Notes under the pieces: model-generated
Seen by the model: only the letters and a program-made list of their open reading frames with translations
Databases searched by the model: none
What the model was told of the DNA's origin: nothing
Assembly (NCBI GenBank): GCA_003052455.1
Contig: QAPD01000019.1
Location: 1 to 64,000 of the forward strand
Direction of reading: 5' to 3'
Length of the DNA: 64,000 nucleotides
DNA from: Sphaerisporangium cinnabarinum
GTDB lineage: Bacteria; Actinomycetota; Actinomycetes; Actinomycetales; Cellulomonadaceae
Translations under genes and position numbers: made by a program
Shown: piece after piece, positions 10,899-20,318 of the stretch
Layout: each line of letters begins with the position of its first letter
Position numbering within the stretch: the stretch's first letter is position 1

Positions 10899-12011
10899 GT
10901 GAAGAGAGCGACTCAGGTCACCGCCCTCGCGGCGGTCGCCGCGCTCGCGCTGGCCGCGTGCGGCGCCGCGCCCGAGGACGACGAGACCACCGGCGGCGGC
11001 GAGGGCACCGCGGGCGGCAACTCCGACTTCTCCGCGTGCATGGTCTCCGACGCCGGCGGGTTCGACGACCAGTCCTTCAACCAGTCGGGCTACGAGGGCC
11101 TCGAGCAGGCCAAGAAGGAGCTCGGCATCACGACGCACGAGGTCGAGTCCCAGGCGGACACGGACTACGGTCCGAACATCGACAGCCTCGTCCAGCAGGG
11201 CTGCAACCTCATCATCGGCGTCGGCTTCCTCCTCGAGGACCCGATCCAGTCGGCCGCCGAGGCCAACCCGGACGTGCACTTCGCGCTCATCGACTCGGCG
11301 TTCAGCAACCCGGGCGCCACGGCGGACGACCCGCCGGAGGCGGTCGAGATCGACAACGCGAAGCCGATCCTGTTCAACACCGCGGAGGCGGCGTTCCTCG
11401 CCGGGTACCTCGCGGCGGGCATGACCGAGACGGGCACGGTCGCCACGTTCGGCGGCATCCAGATCCCGTCGGTCGCCATCTTCATGGACGGCTACGCCGA
11501 CGGCGTCGCGAAGTACAACGAGGACAACGGCACCGACGTCAAGGTCCTCGGCTGGGACAAGGAAGCGCAGACCGGCACGTTCACCGGCGACTTCGACAAC
11601 CAGGCGAACGGCCAGAACGTCACGCAGGGCTTCATCGACCAGGGCGCGGACATCATCATGCCCGTGGCCGGCCCGGTGGGCCTCGGTGCCGCCGCGGCGG
11701 CCGAGAGCGGTGGCGCGAAGATCATCTGGGTCGACTCGGACGGCTTCCTCACGACGGACTACGGGAGCATCATCCTCACGTCCGTCATGAAGCAGATCGG
11801 CCCGGCGGTCTTCGACACCGTGAGCGAGTCGGCGGACGGCAACTTCACGAGCGAGCCGTACGTCGGCACGCTCGAGAACGAGGGTGTCGGCCTGGCGCCG
11901 TTCCACGACTTCGAGGACGCGGTCCCGGCCGAGCTGCAGGACCAGATCGCCCAGTACCAGGAGCAGATCATCGCGGGCGACCTCGTCGTCGAGTCGCCGA
12001 ACGCGCCGTGA
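10899..12011 (+). CDS. BMP-family nucleoside-binding lipoprotein
   Basis: Surface-anchored substrate-binding protein of a BMP-type ABC importer, a family that includes purine/pyrimidine nucleoside receptors such as PnrA. The GTG at 10899 is chosen because it gives a lipoprotein signal (VKRATQ, hydrophobic core, LAACG lipobox with Cys ~24) and has AGGAG upstream; the open frame further upstream is rejected. The BMP-family signature FDDQSFNQSGYEGL is near residue 60. 370 residues. It heads the uptake operon, and the neighbouring cdd, deoA, add and deoC support nucleosides as ligand (inference). Confidence 0.9.
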   Translation: MKRATQVTALAAVAALALAACGAAPEDDETTGGGEGTAGGNSDFSACMVSDAGGFDDQSFNQSGYEGLEQAKKELGITTHEVESQADTDYGPNIDSLVQQGCNLIIGVGFLLEDPIQSAAEANPDVHFALIDSAFSNPGATADDPPEAVEIDNAKPILFNTAEAAFLAGYLAAGMTETGTVATFGGIQIPSVAIFMDGYADGVAKYNEDNGTDVKVLGWDKEAQTGTFTGDFDNQANGQNVTQGFIDQGADIIMPVAGPVGLGAAAAAESGGAKIIWVDSDGFLTTDYGSIILTSVMKQIGPAVFDTVSESADGNFTSEPYVGTLENEGVGLAPFHDFEDAVPAELQDQIAQYQEQIIAGDLVVESPNAP

Positions 12012-12052
12012 CGCGACGCTGAACCCGCCGGCCGCCCACGGGCGACCGGCAC

Positions 12053-12083
12053 CGGTGGCCCGGGCCCAGCGCCCGGGCCACCG
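12053..12083 (+). terminator. hairpin between binding-protein and ATPase genes
   Basis: Perfect 13-bp inverted repeat (12053-12065 with 12071-12083) and five-base loop, in the 204-base gap inside the ABC operon. Such hairpins commonly attenuate transcription or protect the upstream mRNA so that the binding protein is made in excess. Confidence 0.65.
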
Positions 12084-12215
12084 TCATGACGACGACGGTG
12101 TCGTCGGGGCCGCGACGACGCGCCGCGCTCCCGCGAGTGCGGTTCGATGGAGTACCTCGACGGGATCGGGGTCGACACCGCGGTACGACTGCGAAGCACG
12201 AGGAGAGGCAGACCG

Positions 12216-13838
12216 GTGAAGCTGGAGCTGCGAGGGATCACGAAGGTCTTCGGGTCCCTGGTCGCCAACGACCACATCGACCTGGTCATCGAGCCCGGCG
12301 AGATCCATGCCCTGCTCGGGGAGAACGGGGCGGGCAAGAGCACGCTCATGAACGTGCTGTACGGGCTGTACGACCCGGACGACGGGCAGATCCTCGTCGA
12401 CGACGTGCCCGTGCAGTTCGCGGGCCCGGGCGACGCGATGGCCGCCGGCATCGGCATGGTGCACCAGCACTTCATGCTCGTCCCGGTGTTCACCGTCGCC
12501 GAGAACGTGGCGCTGGGGCACGAGCCCGTGAAGGGTGCGGGTCTCATCGACGCGCGCCGCGCGCGCCGCCTCGTCCAGGAGATCTCGGACCGGTTCGGGT
12601 TCGAGGTGAACCCGGACGCGATGGTCGAGGACATCCCCGTCGGCGTGCAGCAGCGCGTCGAGATCATCAAGGCCCTGTCGCGCGACGCGCGCGTGCTCAT
12701 CCTCGACGAGCCGACCGCGGTCCTCACGCCGCAGGAGACGGACGAGCTCATCGCGATCATGCGCGAGCTCAAGGCCGCGGGCACGTCGATCGTCTTCATC
12801 ACGCACAAGCTGCGCGAGGTGCGGGCGGTCGCCGACCGCATCACGGTCATCCGCCGGGGCAAGGTCGTCGGCACGGCCGACCCGAGCGCGAGCGAGACCG
12901 AGCTCGCGTCCCTCATGGTCGGCCGGTCCGTCTCGCTCGGCGTGGACAAGGCGCCCGCGGAGAGCGGGGACACCACGTTCCACGTCGACGAGCTCACGGT
13001 CATGGACGACGCCGGCACGGCCGTCGTGGACCGCGTGAGCCTGGAGGTCGCGCGCGGCGAGATCCTCGTCGTCGCGGGGGTCCAGGGCAACGGCCAGACC
13101 GAGCTCACGGAGACGATCGTCGGGCTGCGCAAGCCGGTCGCGGGCTCGATCCTGCTCGACGGCAAGGAGCTCGTGGGGCGCAGCGTGTCCCAGGTGCTCG
13201 AGGCGGGCGTGGGCTACGTGCCCGAGGACCGCAGCACCGACGGGATCATCGGGACGTTCTCCGTCGAGGAGAACCTCGTGCTCGACCTCGTGACGTCCGC
13301 GCCCTACTCGCGCGGGGGTGCGCTCGCGCGCGGCACGATCCGCGCGAACGCCGAGCAGCGCATCGGCGAGTTCGACGTGCGCACCCAGTCGGTCGAGACC
13401 CCGGCGGGCACGCTCTCCGGCGGCAACCAGCAGAAGGTCGTCCTCGCGCGCGAGATGTCGCGGCCGCTGCGCCTGTTCATCGCGTCGCAGCCGACGCGCG
13501 GCCTCGACGTCGGCTCGATCGAGTTCGTGCACCGGCGCATCGTGCAGGAGCGCGACAACGGCACCCCCGTGATCATCGTGTCGACGGAGCTCGACGAGGT
13601 GCTCGCCCTCGCCGACCGGATCGCCGTCATGTACCGCGGCCGCGTCGTCGGGGTCGTGCCCGGCGACACCGACCGCGACGTCCTCGGCCTCATGATGGCC
13701 GGGGTCCCGCTCGAGGAGGCCGTCGTGCAGGCCGCCGAGCACCACACGACCCTCGGCGAGGCGGACGCCGTCGCCGAGGACGCGCCGTCGGACGCCGCGC
13801 AGGACGCGGCCGCCGCCCGCGAGGAGGAGATCCAGTGA
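12216..13838 (+). CDS. nucleoside ABC transporter ATPase (double ABC domain)
   Basis: Cytoplasmic ATPase powering the BMP-type importer. Two fused ABC modules: the first has Walker A GENGAGKSTL and Walker B VLILDEPTAVL; the second has a degenerate Walker A (GVQGNGQTEL), signature LSGGNQQKVVLAREM and FIASQPTRGLDVGS, with Gln/Ser in place of Asp-Glu-Pro, as usual for RbsA/NupO-like proteins. 540 residues from the GTG at 12216, which has AGGAGAGG upstream; the earlier ATG at 12147 is rejected because it has no homologous sequence. The permease start overlaps its stop. Confidence 0.93.
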   Translation: MKLELRGITKVFGSLVANDHIDLVIEPGEIHALLGENGAGKSTLMNVLYGLYDPDDGQILVDDVPVQFAGPGDAMAAGIGMVHQHFMLVPVFTVAENVALGHEPVKGAGLIDARRARRLVQEISDRFGFEVNPDAMVEDIPVGVQQRVEIIKALSRDARVLILDEPTAVLTPQETDELIAIMRELKAAGTSIVFITHKLREVRAVADRITVIRRGKVVGTADPSASETELASLMVGRSVSLGVDKAPAESGDTTFHVDELTVMDDAGTAVVDRVSLEVARGEILVVAGVQGNGQTELTETIVGLRKPVAGSILLDGKELVGRSVSQVLEAGVGYVPEDRSTDGIIGTFSVEENLVLDLVTSAPYSRGGALARGTIRANAEQRIGEFDVRTQSVETPAGTLSGGNQQKVVLAREMSRPLRLFIASQPTRGLDVGSIEFVHRRIVQERDNGTPVIIVSTELDEVLALADRIAVMYRGRVVGVVPGDTDRDVLGLMMAGVPLEEAVVQAAEHHTTLGEADAVAEDAPSDAAQDAAAAREEEIQ

Positions 13839-15151
13839 CCCAGCAGGCAACGCCCGACGACGCGTCGGCGCTCCCGCCGACGGCGGCTCCGCCGAGCGAC
13901 CCCCAGAAGCCGGAGGCGCCCGCCGGGCAGGGCGTCCTGCGCGAGATGCTCGAGAGCAGCTGGCTCGTCTCGCTCCTCGCGATCGTCGCCGCGCTCGTCC
14001 TCGGCGGCGTCCTCATCGCGGCGGCCGACCCCGCGGTCCAGGAGGCGGCGTCCTACTTCTTCGCGCGCCCCTCGGACTTCTTCCAGGCCGTCTGGGACGC
14101 GGTGTTCGGCGCGTACGCCGCGCTCTTCCAGGGCGCGGTCCTCAACGTCGACGCGCCCGACGTCTCGCGGGCGCTGCGCCCCCTCACCGAGACGATGACG
14201 GTCGCGACGCCGCTCATCCTCGCGGGCCTCGGGCTCGGCATCGGCTTCCGCGCGGGCCTGTTCAACATCGGTGCGCAGGGCCAGATCATCCTCGGCGGCA
14301 TCTTCGCCGGGTTCGTCGGCTGGACGTTCGCGCTCCCGCCGGGGCTGCACCTCCTGCTCGCCGTGCTGGGCGCCGCGCTCGGCGGGGCCCTGTGGGCGAG
14401 CATCGCGGGCGTGCTCAAGGCCCGCACGGGCGCCCACGAGGTGATCGTCACGATCATGCTCAACAACATCGCGATCTACCTCGTCGCGTACCTGCTCACG
14501 ACGAAGCCGTTCCAGGCGCCGGGCAGCTCCAACCCGATCAGCCCGCGCATCCCGGGGAACGCGCAGTTCCCGCTGCTGCTGGGCGAGGGCTTCCGCCTCC
14601 ACGCGGGGTTCGTCCTCGCGCTGCTCGTCGCGGTCGGCGTGTGGTGGCTCATGGAGCGCTCGACGCTCGGCTTCCGCTTCCGCGCCGTCGGCGAGAACCC
14701 GCACGCGGCCCGGACGGCAGGCATGTCGGTCCCGTGGACGACGGTGTGGGTCATGGCCATCGCGGGTGCGCTCGCCGGGCTCGCGGGCAGCGCGCAGGTG
14801 CTCGGCACGGAGCACGTGCTCACGGCGGGCGTCGCGGCGAGCTTCGGGTTCGACGCGATCACGGTGGCGCTGCTCGGACGGTCCCGGCCGCTCGGCACGG
14901 TGCTCGCCGGCCTGCTGTTCGGCGCGCTGCGCGCGGGCGGGTTCGTCATGCAGGCCCGCACCGGCACGCCGATCGACATCGTCCTCGTCGTGCAGTCGCT
15001 CATCGTGCTCTTCATCGCCGCGCCGCCGCTCGTGCGGGCGATCTTCCGCCTCCCGACACCGGGCGGCCCGACGCGCGCCGAACGGCAGGCAGCCCGCCGC
15101 CGCGCGAAGGCCGTCCCGTCCACGACGACCACCCAGGAGGCCGGAGCATGA
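13835..15151 (+). CDS. nucleoside ABC transporter permease 1
   Basis: Integral membrane subunit of the importer, BPD_transp_2 family (NupP-like). After a ~45-residue Pro/Ala-rich cytoplasmic N-terminus come about nine hydrophobic helices. Family features include GLFNIGAQGQIILGGIFAG and the cytoplasmic loop AVGENPHAARTAGM. 438 residues; the GTG start overlaps the ATPase stop (GTGA), and its own stop overlaps the next ATG. Confidence 0.92.
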   Translation: MTQQATPDDASALPPTAAPPSDPQKPEAPAGQGVLREMLESSWLVSLLAIVAALVLGGVLIAAADPAVQEAASYFFARPSDFFQAVWDAVFGAYAALFQGAVLNVDAPDVSRALRPLTETMTVATPLILAGLGLGIGFRAGLFNIGAQGQIILGGIFAGFVGWTFALPPGLHLLLAVLGAALGGALWASIAGVLKARTGAHEVIVTIMLNNIAIYLVAYLLTTKPFQAPGSSNPISPRIPGNAQFPLLLGEGFRLHAGFVLALLVAVGVWWLMERSTLGFRFRAVGENPHAARTAGMSVPWTTVWVMAIAGALAGLAGSAQVLGTEHVLTAGVAASFGFDAITVALLGRSRPLGTVLAGLLFGALRAGGFVMQARTGTPIDIVLVVQSLIVLFIAAPPLVRAIFRLPTPGGPTRAERQAARRRAKAVPSTTTTQEAGA

Positions 15152-16443
15152 GCACCGCGACCACCACCCCGGCGCCCGCCGCCGCGCCGGAGCGCGCGGC
15201 CAAGCCGCTGCCGCCCATCAGCTGGAAGGCCCCGGTCGCCTACGGGGTCATCGGGCTGCTGGCCCTCGTCTTCTTCGCGCTGCTCCCCGCGGGCGGTCAG
15301 CAGACGACGTTCCGCCTCTCGACGGCGAAGGACTTCTTCCAGATCGAGCCGATCACCGTCAGCTCCACCGGGGCGGCGCTGTTCCTGTCGATCCTCGCGC
15401 TGCTCCTCGCCGGACTGTCGTTCTGGGCCGCGCGCGACCGGCGCAAGGTCGGCGTGTGGCTGCCGATCGTGTACGGCGTCGCGATCGTCTTCGCGTTCCT
15501 GTCCTGGGCCGGGGCCGGGAAGTCGGCGATCCCGCTGACGGGCCTGCTCCAGGGCTCGCTCTTCCTCGCGGTCCCGCTCGTGTTCGGTGCGCTGTCCGGC
15601 GTGCTGTGCGAGCGCGTCGGCATCATCAACATCGCGATCGAGGGCCAGCTCCTCGCCGGGGCGTTCCTCGCCGCCGTCGTCGCGTCGCTCACGTCGTCGG
15701 CGTACGCCGGCCTCATCGCGGCGCCGGTCGCGGGCGCCCTCGTGGGCGTGCTGCTCGTGATCTTCTCCGTGAAGTACTGGGTGAACCAGATCATCGTCGG
15801 CGTCGTGCTCAACGTGCTGGTCGTCGGCGTGACGAGCTACCTGTACTCGACGGTCCTCACCGAGGACCCGGCGACGTGGAACTCGCGCAACCCGCTCCCC
15901 GTCATCGAGATCCCGGTGCTCTCGCAGATCCCGGTCGTCGGGCCGGTGCTGTTCCGTCAGACGCTCCTCGTGTACCTCATGTACGTGGTCGTGATCCTGC
16001 TGCAGGTCTTCCTGTTCCGCAGCCGCTGGGGCCTGCGCCTGCGCGCGGTCGGCGAGCACCCGAAGGCCGCCGACACCGTCGGCATCAAGGTCAACGCGAC
16101 GCGCGTGCGCAACACGATCCTCGGCGGCGCGGTCGCCGGCCTCGGCGGCGCGTTCTTCACCGTCGCCGCGGGGCTCGCGTTCGGCAAGGAGATGACGGGC
16201 GGCAAGGGCTTCATCGCGCTCGCCGCGATGATCCTCGGGCGCTGGAACCCTGTCGGCGCGCTCGTCGCGGCGCTCCTGTTCGGGTTCTCGGACAACCTCC
16301 AGACGGTGCTCGGCATCGTCGGGACGCCGATCCCGAGCCAGATCATGCTCATGACCCCGTACGTCGTGACGATCTTCGCCGTCGCCGGCCTCGTCGGGCG
16401 CGTGCGCCCGCCGGCCGCCGAGGGCATCCCCTACGTCAAGTGA
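15148..16443 (+). CDS. nucleoside ABC transporter permease 2
   Basis: Second membrane subunit, NupQ-like. Conserved segments GIINIAIEGQLLAGAFLAA and RAVGEHPKAADTVGI parallel those in permease 1, as expected for the heterodimeric channel. 431 residues with ~10 helices and an extra N-terminal pair. The start codon overlaps the preceding stop (ATGA). cdd begins seven bases after its stop, so transport and the first catabolic step are made together. Confidence 0.92.
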   Translation: MSTATTTPAPAAAPERAAKPLPPISWKAPVAYGVIGLLALVFFALLPAGGQQTTFRLSTAKDFFQIEPITVSSTGAALFLSILALLLAGLSFWAARDRRKVGVWLPIVYGVAIVFAFLSWAGAGKSAIPLTGLLQGSLFLAVPLVFGALSGVLCERVGIINIAIEGQLLAGAFLAAVVASLTSSAYAGLIAAPVAGALVGVLLVIFSVKYWVNQIIVGVVLNVLVVGVTSYLYSTVLTEDPATWNSRNPLPVIEIPVLSQIPVVGPVLFRQTLLVYLMYVVVILLQVFLFRSRWGLRLRAVGEHPKAADTVGIKVNATRVRNTILGGAVAGLGGAFFTVAAGLAFGKEMTGGKGFIALAAMILGRWNPVGALVAALLFGFSDNLQTVLGIVGTPIPSQIMLMTPYVVTIFAVAGLVGRVRPPAAEGIPYVK

Positions 16444-16450
16444 GGACGGC

Positions 16451-16915
16451 ATGACGGACGTGCACGACGGCGGTACCCGGCCGGGCGGGGGGACGGACCC
16501 GGACGGGTCCGCCGCCGGGCCGGTCGTCGACTGGGACGCGCTGCGCACCGCGGCGCGCGAGATCATGACCCGCGCCTACGCGCCGTACTCGGGCTTCCCC
16601 GTGGGCGCGGCCGCGCTCGTGGACGACGGCCGCGTCGTCGTCGGCTGCAACGTGGAGAACGCCGCGTACGGCGTGACGCTGTGCGCGGAGTGCTCGCTCG
16701 TGAGCTCGCTCGTCGGCTCGGGCGGCGGCCGCCTCGTCGCGTTCGCGTGCGTCGACCGGCACGGCGCGCCGCTCATGCCGTGCGGCCGGTGCCGCCAGCT
16801 CCTGTGGGAGCACGGGGGGCCCGACCTGCTGGTCGAGACGGTGCGTGGTATCAAGACGATGAGGGACGTGCTGCCCGACGCCTTCGGGCCCGAGGATCTG
16901 GAGGAGCGCTCGTGA
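16451..16915 (+). CDS. cdd: cytidine deaminase
   Basis: Converts cytidine/deoxycytidine to uridine/deoxyuridine. Zinc motif is visible as CAECSL near residue 77 (Cys-Ala-Glu, the tetrameric type) and PCGRCRQLL near residue 111. An SGFPVGAAAL and NVENAAYG match substrate-binding segments. 154 residues with a short glycine-rich N-terminal extension. It sits between the importer and thymidine phosphorylase, with a GTGA overlap to deoA. Confidence 0.95.
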   Translation: MTDVHDGGTRPGGGTDPDGSAAGPVVDWDALRTAAREIMTRAYAPYSGFPVGAAALVDDGRVVVGCNVENAAYGVTLCAECSLVSSLVGSGGGRLVAFACVDRHGAPLMPCGRCRQLLWEHGGPDLLVETVRGIKTMRDVLPDAFGPEDLEERS

Positions 16916-18279
16916 CCAGCGACGACGTGCCCACGCAGGACGGCATCGAGGACGACGGCGAGGACCGTGGCGCCGAGGGGCCGGCCCCGGAGGCGTTCGA
17001 CGCGGTCGACGTCATCCGGACCAAGCGCGACGGGGCGCGGCTCGCGCCCGAGCAGATCGACTGGGTGATCGACGCCTACACGCGCGGCGTGGTGGCCGAG
17101 GAGCAGATGGCCGCCCTCGCGATGGCGATCTACCTCAACGGCATGGACCGCGCCGAGATCGGCCGCTGGACGCAGGCGATGATCGCGTCGGGCGAGCGCA
17201 TGGACTTCTCGGGGCTCTCGCGCCCGACGGCGGACAAGCACTCGACCGGGGGAGTGGGCGACAAGATCACCCTGCCCCTCGCGCCGCTCGTCGCCGTGTA
17301 CGGCGTCGCGGTGCCGCAGCTCTCCGGCCGCGGCCTGGGCCACACCGGCGGCACGCTCGACAAGCTCGAGGCGATCCCGGGGTGGCGCGCGGCGCTGACC
17401 AACGCGCAGATGATGAACGCGCTCGAGCACGTCGGCGCCGTGATCTGCCAGGCGGGCTCGGGCCTCGCGCCCGCGGACCGGCTCCTCTACGCGCTGCGCG
17501 ACGTCACGGGGACGGTCGAGTCGATCCCGCTCATCGCGAGCTCGATCATGAGCAAGAAGATCGCGGAGGGCACGGGCGCGCTCGTGCTCGACGTCAAGGT
17601 CGGCTCCGGGGCCTTCATGAAGGAGATCGGCTCGGCGCGCGAGCTCGCGCGCACGATGGTCGACCTCGGCACCGACGCCGGCGTGCGCACGGTCGCGCTG
17701 CTCACCGACATGTCGACCCCGCTCGGCCTCACGGCGGGCAACGCGCTCGAGGTGCGCGAGTCCGTCGAGGTGATGAAGGGCGAGGGGCCGCAGGACGTCG
17801 TCGACCTCACGGTCGCGCTCGCGCTCGAGATGCTCGCGGGCGCGGGTCGCCCGCAGGACGAGGACGACGTGCGCCACGCCCTCCTGGGCGGGCGCGCGCT
17901 CGACAAGTGGCGCGAGATGATCGCGGAGCAGGGCGGCGACTCGCGCGCCCCGCTGCCCGTCGCGCGCGAGCGCGAGCACGTCGTCGCCGACCGCGACGGG
18001 GTGCTCGAGCGGCTCGACGCGTACGCCGTCGGGGTCGCGGCGTGGCGCCTCGGGGCGGGCCGGGCCCGCAAGGAGGACCCGGTGCAGGCGGGCGCGGGCG
18101 TCGAGCTCTTCGCCAAGCCCGGCGACACCGTCCGCAAGGGCCAGCACCTCATGACCCTGCACACCGACACCCCGGAGCGCTTCGAGCGTGCGGTGCAGGC
18201 CCTCGACGGCGCGTGGTCCGTCGCGGATCCCGGCACCGTGGTCGAGCGCGGCTCGGTCGTCCTGGACCGCGTCGACTGA
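16912..18279 (+). CDS. deoA: thymidine/pyrimidine-nucleoside phosphorylase
   Basis: Phosphorolyses thymidine or uridine to base and (deoxy)ribose-1-phosphate. The family signature region STGGVGDKITLPLAPLVA is near residue 107, GRGLGHTGGTLDKLE follows, and SIMSKKIAEG marks the phosphate/nucleoside site. 455 residues including a ~25-residue acidic N-terminal extension. GTG 16912 overlaps the cdd stop. The sugar phosphate formed here could be passed through a mutase to DeoC, encoded 3.2 kb downstream. Confidence 0.94.
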   Translation: MTSDDVPTQDGIEDDGEDRGAEGPAPEAFDAVDVIRTKRDGARLAPEQIDWVIDAYTRGVVAEEQMAALAMAIYLNGMDRAEIGRWTQAMIASGERMDFSGLSRPTADKHSTGGVGDKITLPLAPLVAVYGVAVPQLSGRGLGHTGGTLDKLEAIPGWRAALTNAQMMNALEHVGAVICQAGSGLAPADRLLYALRDVTGTVESIPLIASSIMSKKIAEGTGALVLDVKVGSGAFMKEIGSARELARTMVDLGTDAGVRTVALLTDMSTPLGLTAGNALEVRESVEVMKGEGPQDVVDLTVALALEMLAGAGRPQDEDDVRHALLGGRALDKWREMIAEQGGDSRAPLPVAREREHVVADRDGVLERLDAYAVGVAAWRLGAGRARKEDPVQAGAGVELFAKPGDTVRKGQHLMTLHTDTPERFERAVQALDGAWSVADPGTVVERGSVVLDRVD

Positions 18280-18281
18280 GC

Positions 18282-18689
18282 GTGACGGGCGACGAGCAGC
18301 CCCCGCCCGAGCCGGCCGACACGCGTCGGCCGCGGTCGGTGTACGGCGTGGGGACCGAGCCCGACGCGCGGTTCAGCCTCGCCAACGAGCGCACCGCGCT
18401 CGCGTGGGTGCGCACGGGGCTGGGCCTGGTCGCGGGCGGCGTCGCGCTGACGTCGTTCGCGACGTTCGCGGGCATGGCGGGCCTGCTCGACGTCGTGGCG
18501 GGTGTCGCGTGCCTCGCCGGCGCCGGGTTCGCGGGCTACGCGCTCGTGTCGTGGCGCCGCAACGAGCGGGCCCTGCGGCTGCGGTGGCGCCTCCCGGCGC
18601 CGAGCGGCCTGCCCGTGCTCGTCGTCGGTGTCGTCGTGCTGGCCCTGCTGCTCGCGGGCTACGCCGTCGGGGCGGCGACCGGGGGGTGA
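18282..18689 (+). CDS. DUF202 (YidH-like) membrane protein 1
   Basis: Small membrane protein of 135 residues, with the DUF202 hallmark RFSLANERTALAWVRTGLGL before three predicted transmembrane helices. Biochemical function of DUF202 is not established. The GTG start is three bases after the deoA stop, and the next DUF202 gene starts inside its stop codon, so it is cotranscribed with the nucleoside genes. Confidence 0.82.
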   Translation: MTGDEQPPPEPADTRRPRSVYGVGTEPDARFSLANERTALAWVRTGLGLVAGGVALTSFATFAGMAGLLDVVAGVACLAGAGFAGYALVSWRRNERALRLRWRLPAPSGLPVLVVGVVVLALLLAGYAVGAATGG

Positions 18690-19036
18690 GGGTGCCGTCG
18701 CGGGAGCCCGGCGCCGCGGCGCCGCGGGACGAGGGCCTGCAGCCCGAGCGCACGGCGCTCGCGTGGCAGCGCACGGTGCTCGGCGTCGTGGTCGGTGCGC
18801 TCGTGCTCGCCGCCGCCGGGCTGCGGTCCGGTTCCGTGGTCACGGTGTGCGCGGCGGTCGCGGTCGCCGTGCTCGCGCTCGTCCCCGCCGTGCTGCGGCC
18901 CCCGACCGGCGGGCTCCCGCGCGACGGGCGGCTCCGCTCGTGGTCGTTCCTCGTGCGCGTGGGCGGCCTCGTCGTGGTGCTCGCGCTGGTGGGGGCCGCG
19001 TGGGCGTTCGGCCGGGTCCTCGGCGGTGCCGCGTGA
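18686..19036 (+). CDS. DUF202 membrane protein 2
   Basis: Second DUF202 protein, 116 residues; shares the motif LQPERTALAWQRTVLG with its neighbour and has three predicted helices. Start could be GTG 18686 (four-base overlap) or GTG 18692; the overlap is preferred. Two unlike DUF202 proteins in tandem may form a heteromeric membrane complex (inference). Confidence 0.8.
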   Translation: MRVPSREPGAAAPRDEGLQPERTALAWQRTVLGVVVGALVLAAAGLRSGSVVTVCAAVAVAVLALVPAVLRPPTGGLPRDGRLRSWSFLVRVGGLVVVLALVGAAWAFGRVLGGAA

Positions 19037-19992
19037 GGCTCGGGCTCGGGGTGCTGCGGGCGACCGACGTCGCGTGCCTCCTCCCGGCGCGCACGCTGCC
19101 GCCGCCCCCGCCGCCCGGCGCGCACGCGCCCGACGCCGCGACCTCCCACCTCCTCGACCGAGCGCGTCGCGCGGGCCACCCCGAGCACCGCGTGCGCGCG
19201 CTCGCGACGACCCTCGACGGGCTGCGGCCGGTGGACCGGCGGGCCGTCGTCGACCCGCTGCGCCGGCTCGACGGACCCGGCGAGCGGCCCGCGGTCCGGC
19301 CGCTCGAGATCGCGGGCGCGCCCGCGCGCCAGACCGACGGGACGACGTGCGGCTCGGCCGTCCTGGGACTCCTCGCCGCGGCGGGCGACCCGGTGCTCGC
19401 GCTGTGGCTCGCCACCGGGCTGCGCCCGGGGGAGGCCGCGCGCGACGAGCCGGCTGACGCGCGCACCCGCTCCGTTGTCGAGCGCTTCCGGGTGCTCCAG
19501 CAGGCGCTCAAGCGTCGGACGAACCGCCACGGGCTCGGGCCGCTGCCGTGGCCTGCGGCGCTCGGGACGCCGCCCTGGGGCGCCGCCCGGGCCGCGCGGT
19601 ACGCGGACGTGGCGTTCGTGGACCGGGTCGTCGCGGGGCCGGGCGCGCAGCGCGTCGGGCGGGCGGCGCTCGTGGCCGCGTCGCGCGGGGTGCCCGTGCC
19701 GCTCTTCACCGGCGGGGACCTCGCGCTCGGCCTCGCGACCGCGGTCCCGCGCCACGTCGTGCTCCTCACCGACGCCGACGAGGCGGCGGGGTGGTGCCGG
19801 GTCTACGAGCCGTCGTCGGGCACGCTGCACACCCTCCCGGCGGGGGCGCTCCTCGACGGCGCCCAGGTGCCCGCGGTGCGTCGCGCGCTCGGGGGCTGGC
19901 CGCACGTGTGCTGGGCGCTCCTGCCCGACGGTCGCGCTGGCGAGGGCGCGCGCCCGGCGGCAGGATGGGCGCAGCCGCCACGACCGTGGTGA
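19033..19992 (+). CDS. C39/papain-fold cysteine-peptidase-like protein of unknown function
   Basis: 319-residue, Ala/Arg/Pro-rich protein with no signal peptide. Three features resemble a C39-type cysteine peptidase: Gln100 followed by Cys106 in QTDGTTCGSA, His241 in PRHVVLL, and YEPSSG at 258-263 where an Asp/Asn-Pro-x-x-Gly motif is expected. A Glu in that third position is unusual, so catalytic ability is uncertain. GTG 19033 overlaps the DUF202-2 stop. The coupling suggests a function with the two membrane proteins. Assigned by motif only. Confidence 0.55.
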   Translation: MRLGLGVLRATDVACLLPARTLPPPPPPGAHAPDAATSHLLDRARRAGHPEHRVRALATTLDGLRPVDRRAVVDPLRRLDGPGERPAVRPLEIAGAPARQTDGTTCGSAVLGLLAAAGDPVLALWLATGLRPGEAARDEPADARTRSVVERFRVLQQALKRRTNRHGLGPLPWPAALGTPPWGAARAARYADVAFVDRVVAGPGAQRVGRAALVAASRGVPVPLFTGGDLALGLATAVPRHVVLLTDADEAAGWCRVYEPSSGTLHTLPAGALLDGAQVPAVRRALGGWPHVCWALLPDGRAGEGARPAAGWAQPPRPW

Positions 19993-20020
19993 GCACGCCG
20001 ATCGTCGAGGAGGAGTCGCG

Positions 20021-20260
20021 ATGAGCACCGTGCCCGGGAACGACGCATGGCGGGACGCCGGTCTGGACGAGCAGGGCGAGGAGGCCGTCAGCCTGGTGGA
20101 AGAGGTCGAGGACGACGACCCCGGGGTCGAGGACCCCGTGCACGAGGTCGACGAGTACCAGCCGCGCACCCCGCGCCCCGACCTGGAGGGCGAGGCCGCC
20201 GAGGCCGACGTCGTCGAGCAGGCGTCCGCCGTGCCCGGCAGCGACGACGACTACGCCTGA
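20021..20260 (+). CDS. small acidic hypothetical protein
   Basis: 79 residues, about one third Asp/Glu, no hydrophobic segment and no recognised domain. The ATG has a strong GAGGAGGAG ribosome-binding site upstream. Low complexity suggests a disordered protein. It lies 28 bases after the peptidase-like gene and is probably the last gene of that operon. Confidence 0.65.
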   Translation: MSTVPGNDAWRDAGLDEQGEEAVSLVEEVEDDDPGVEDPVHEVDEYQPRTPRPDLEGEAAEADVVEQASAVPGSDDDYA

Positions 20261-20318
20261 CCGCCCGCACCACCCGAACCCACCCGGCCCGGCCGGTACC
20301 CTCGGCGCGAGGCCGGGC

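Noticed and set aside
12086-13834. Upstream extension of permease 1 frame over the ATPase gene
   Set aside because: Arg/Pro-rich shadow translation; GTG 13835 with stop overlap is the natural start.
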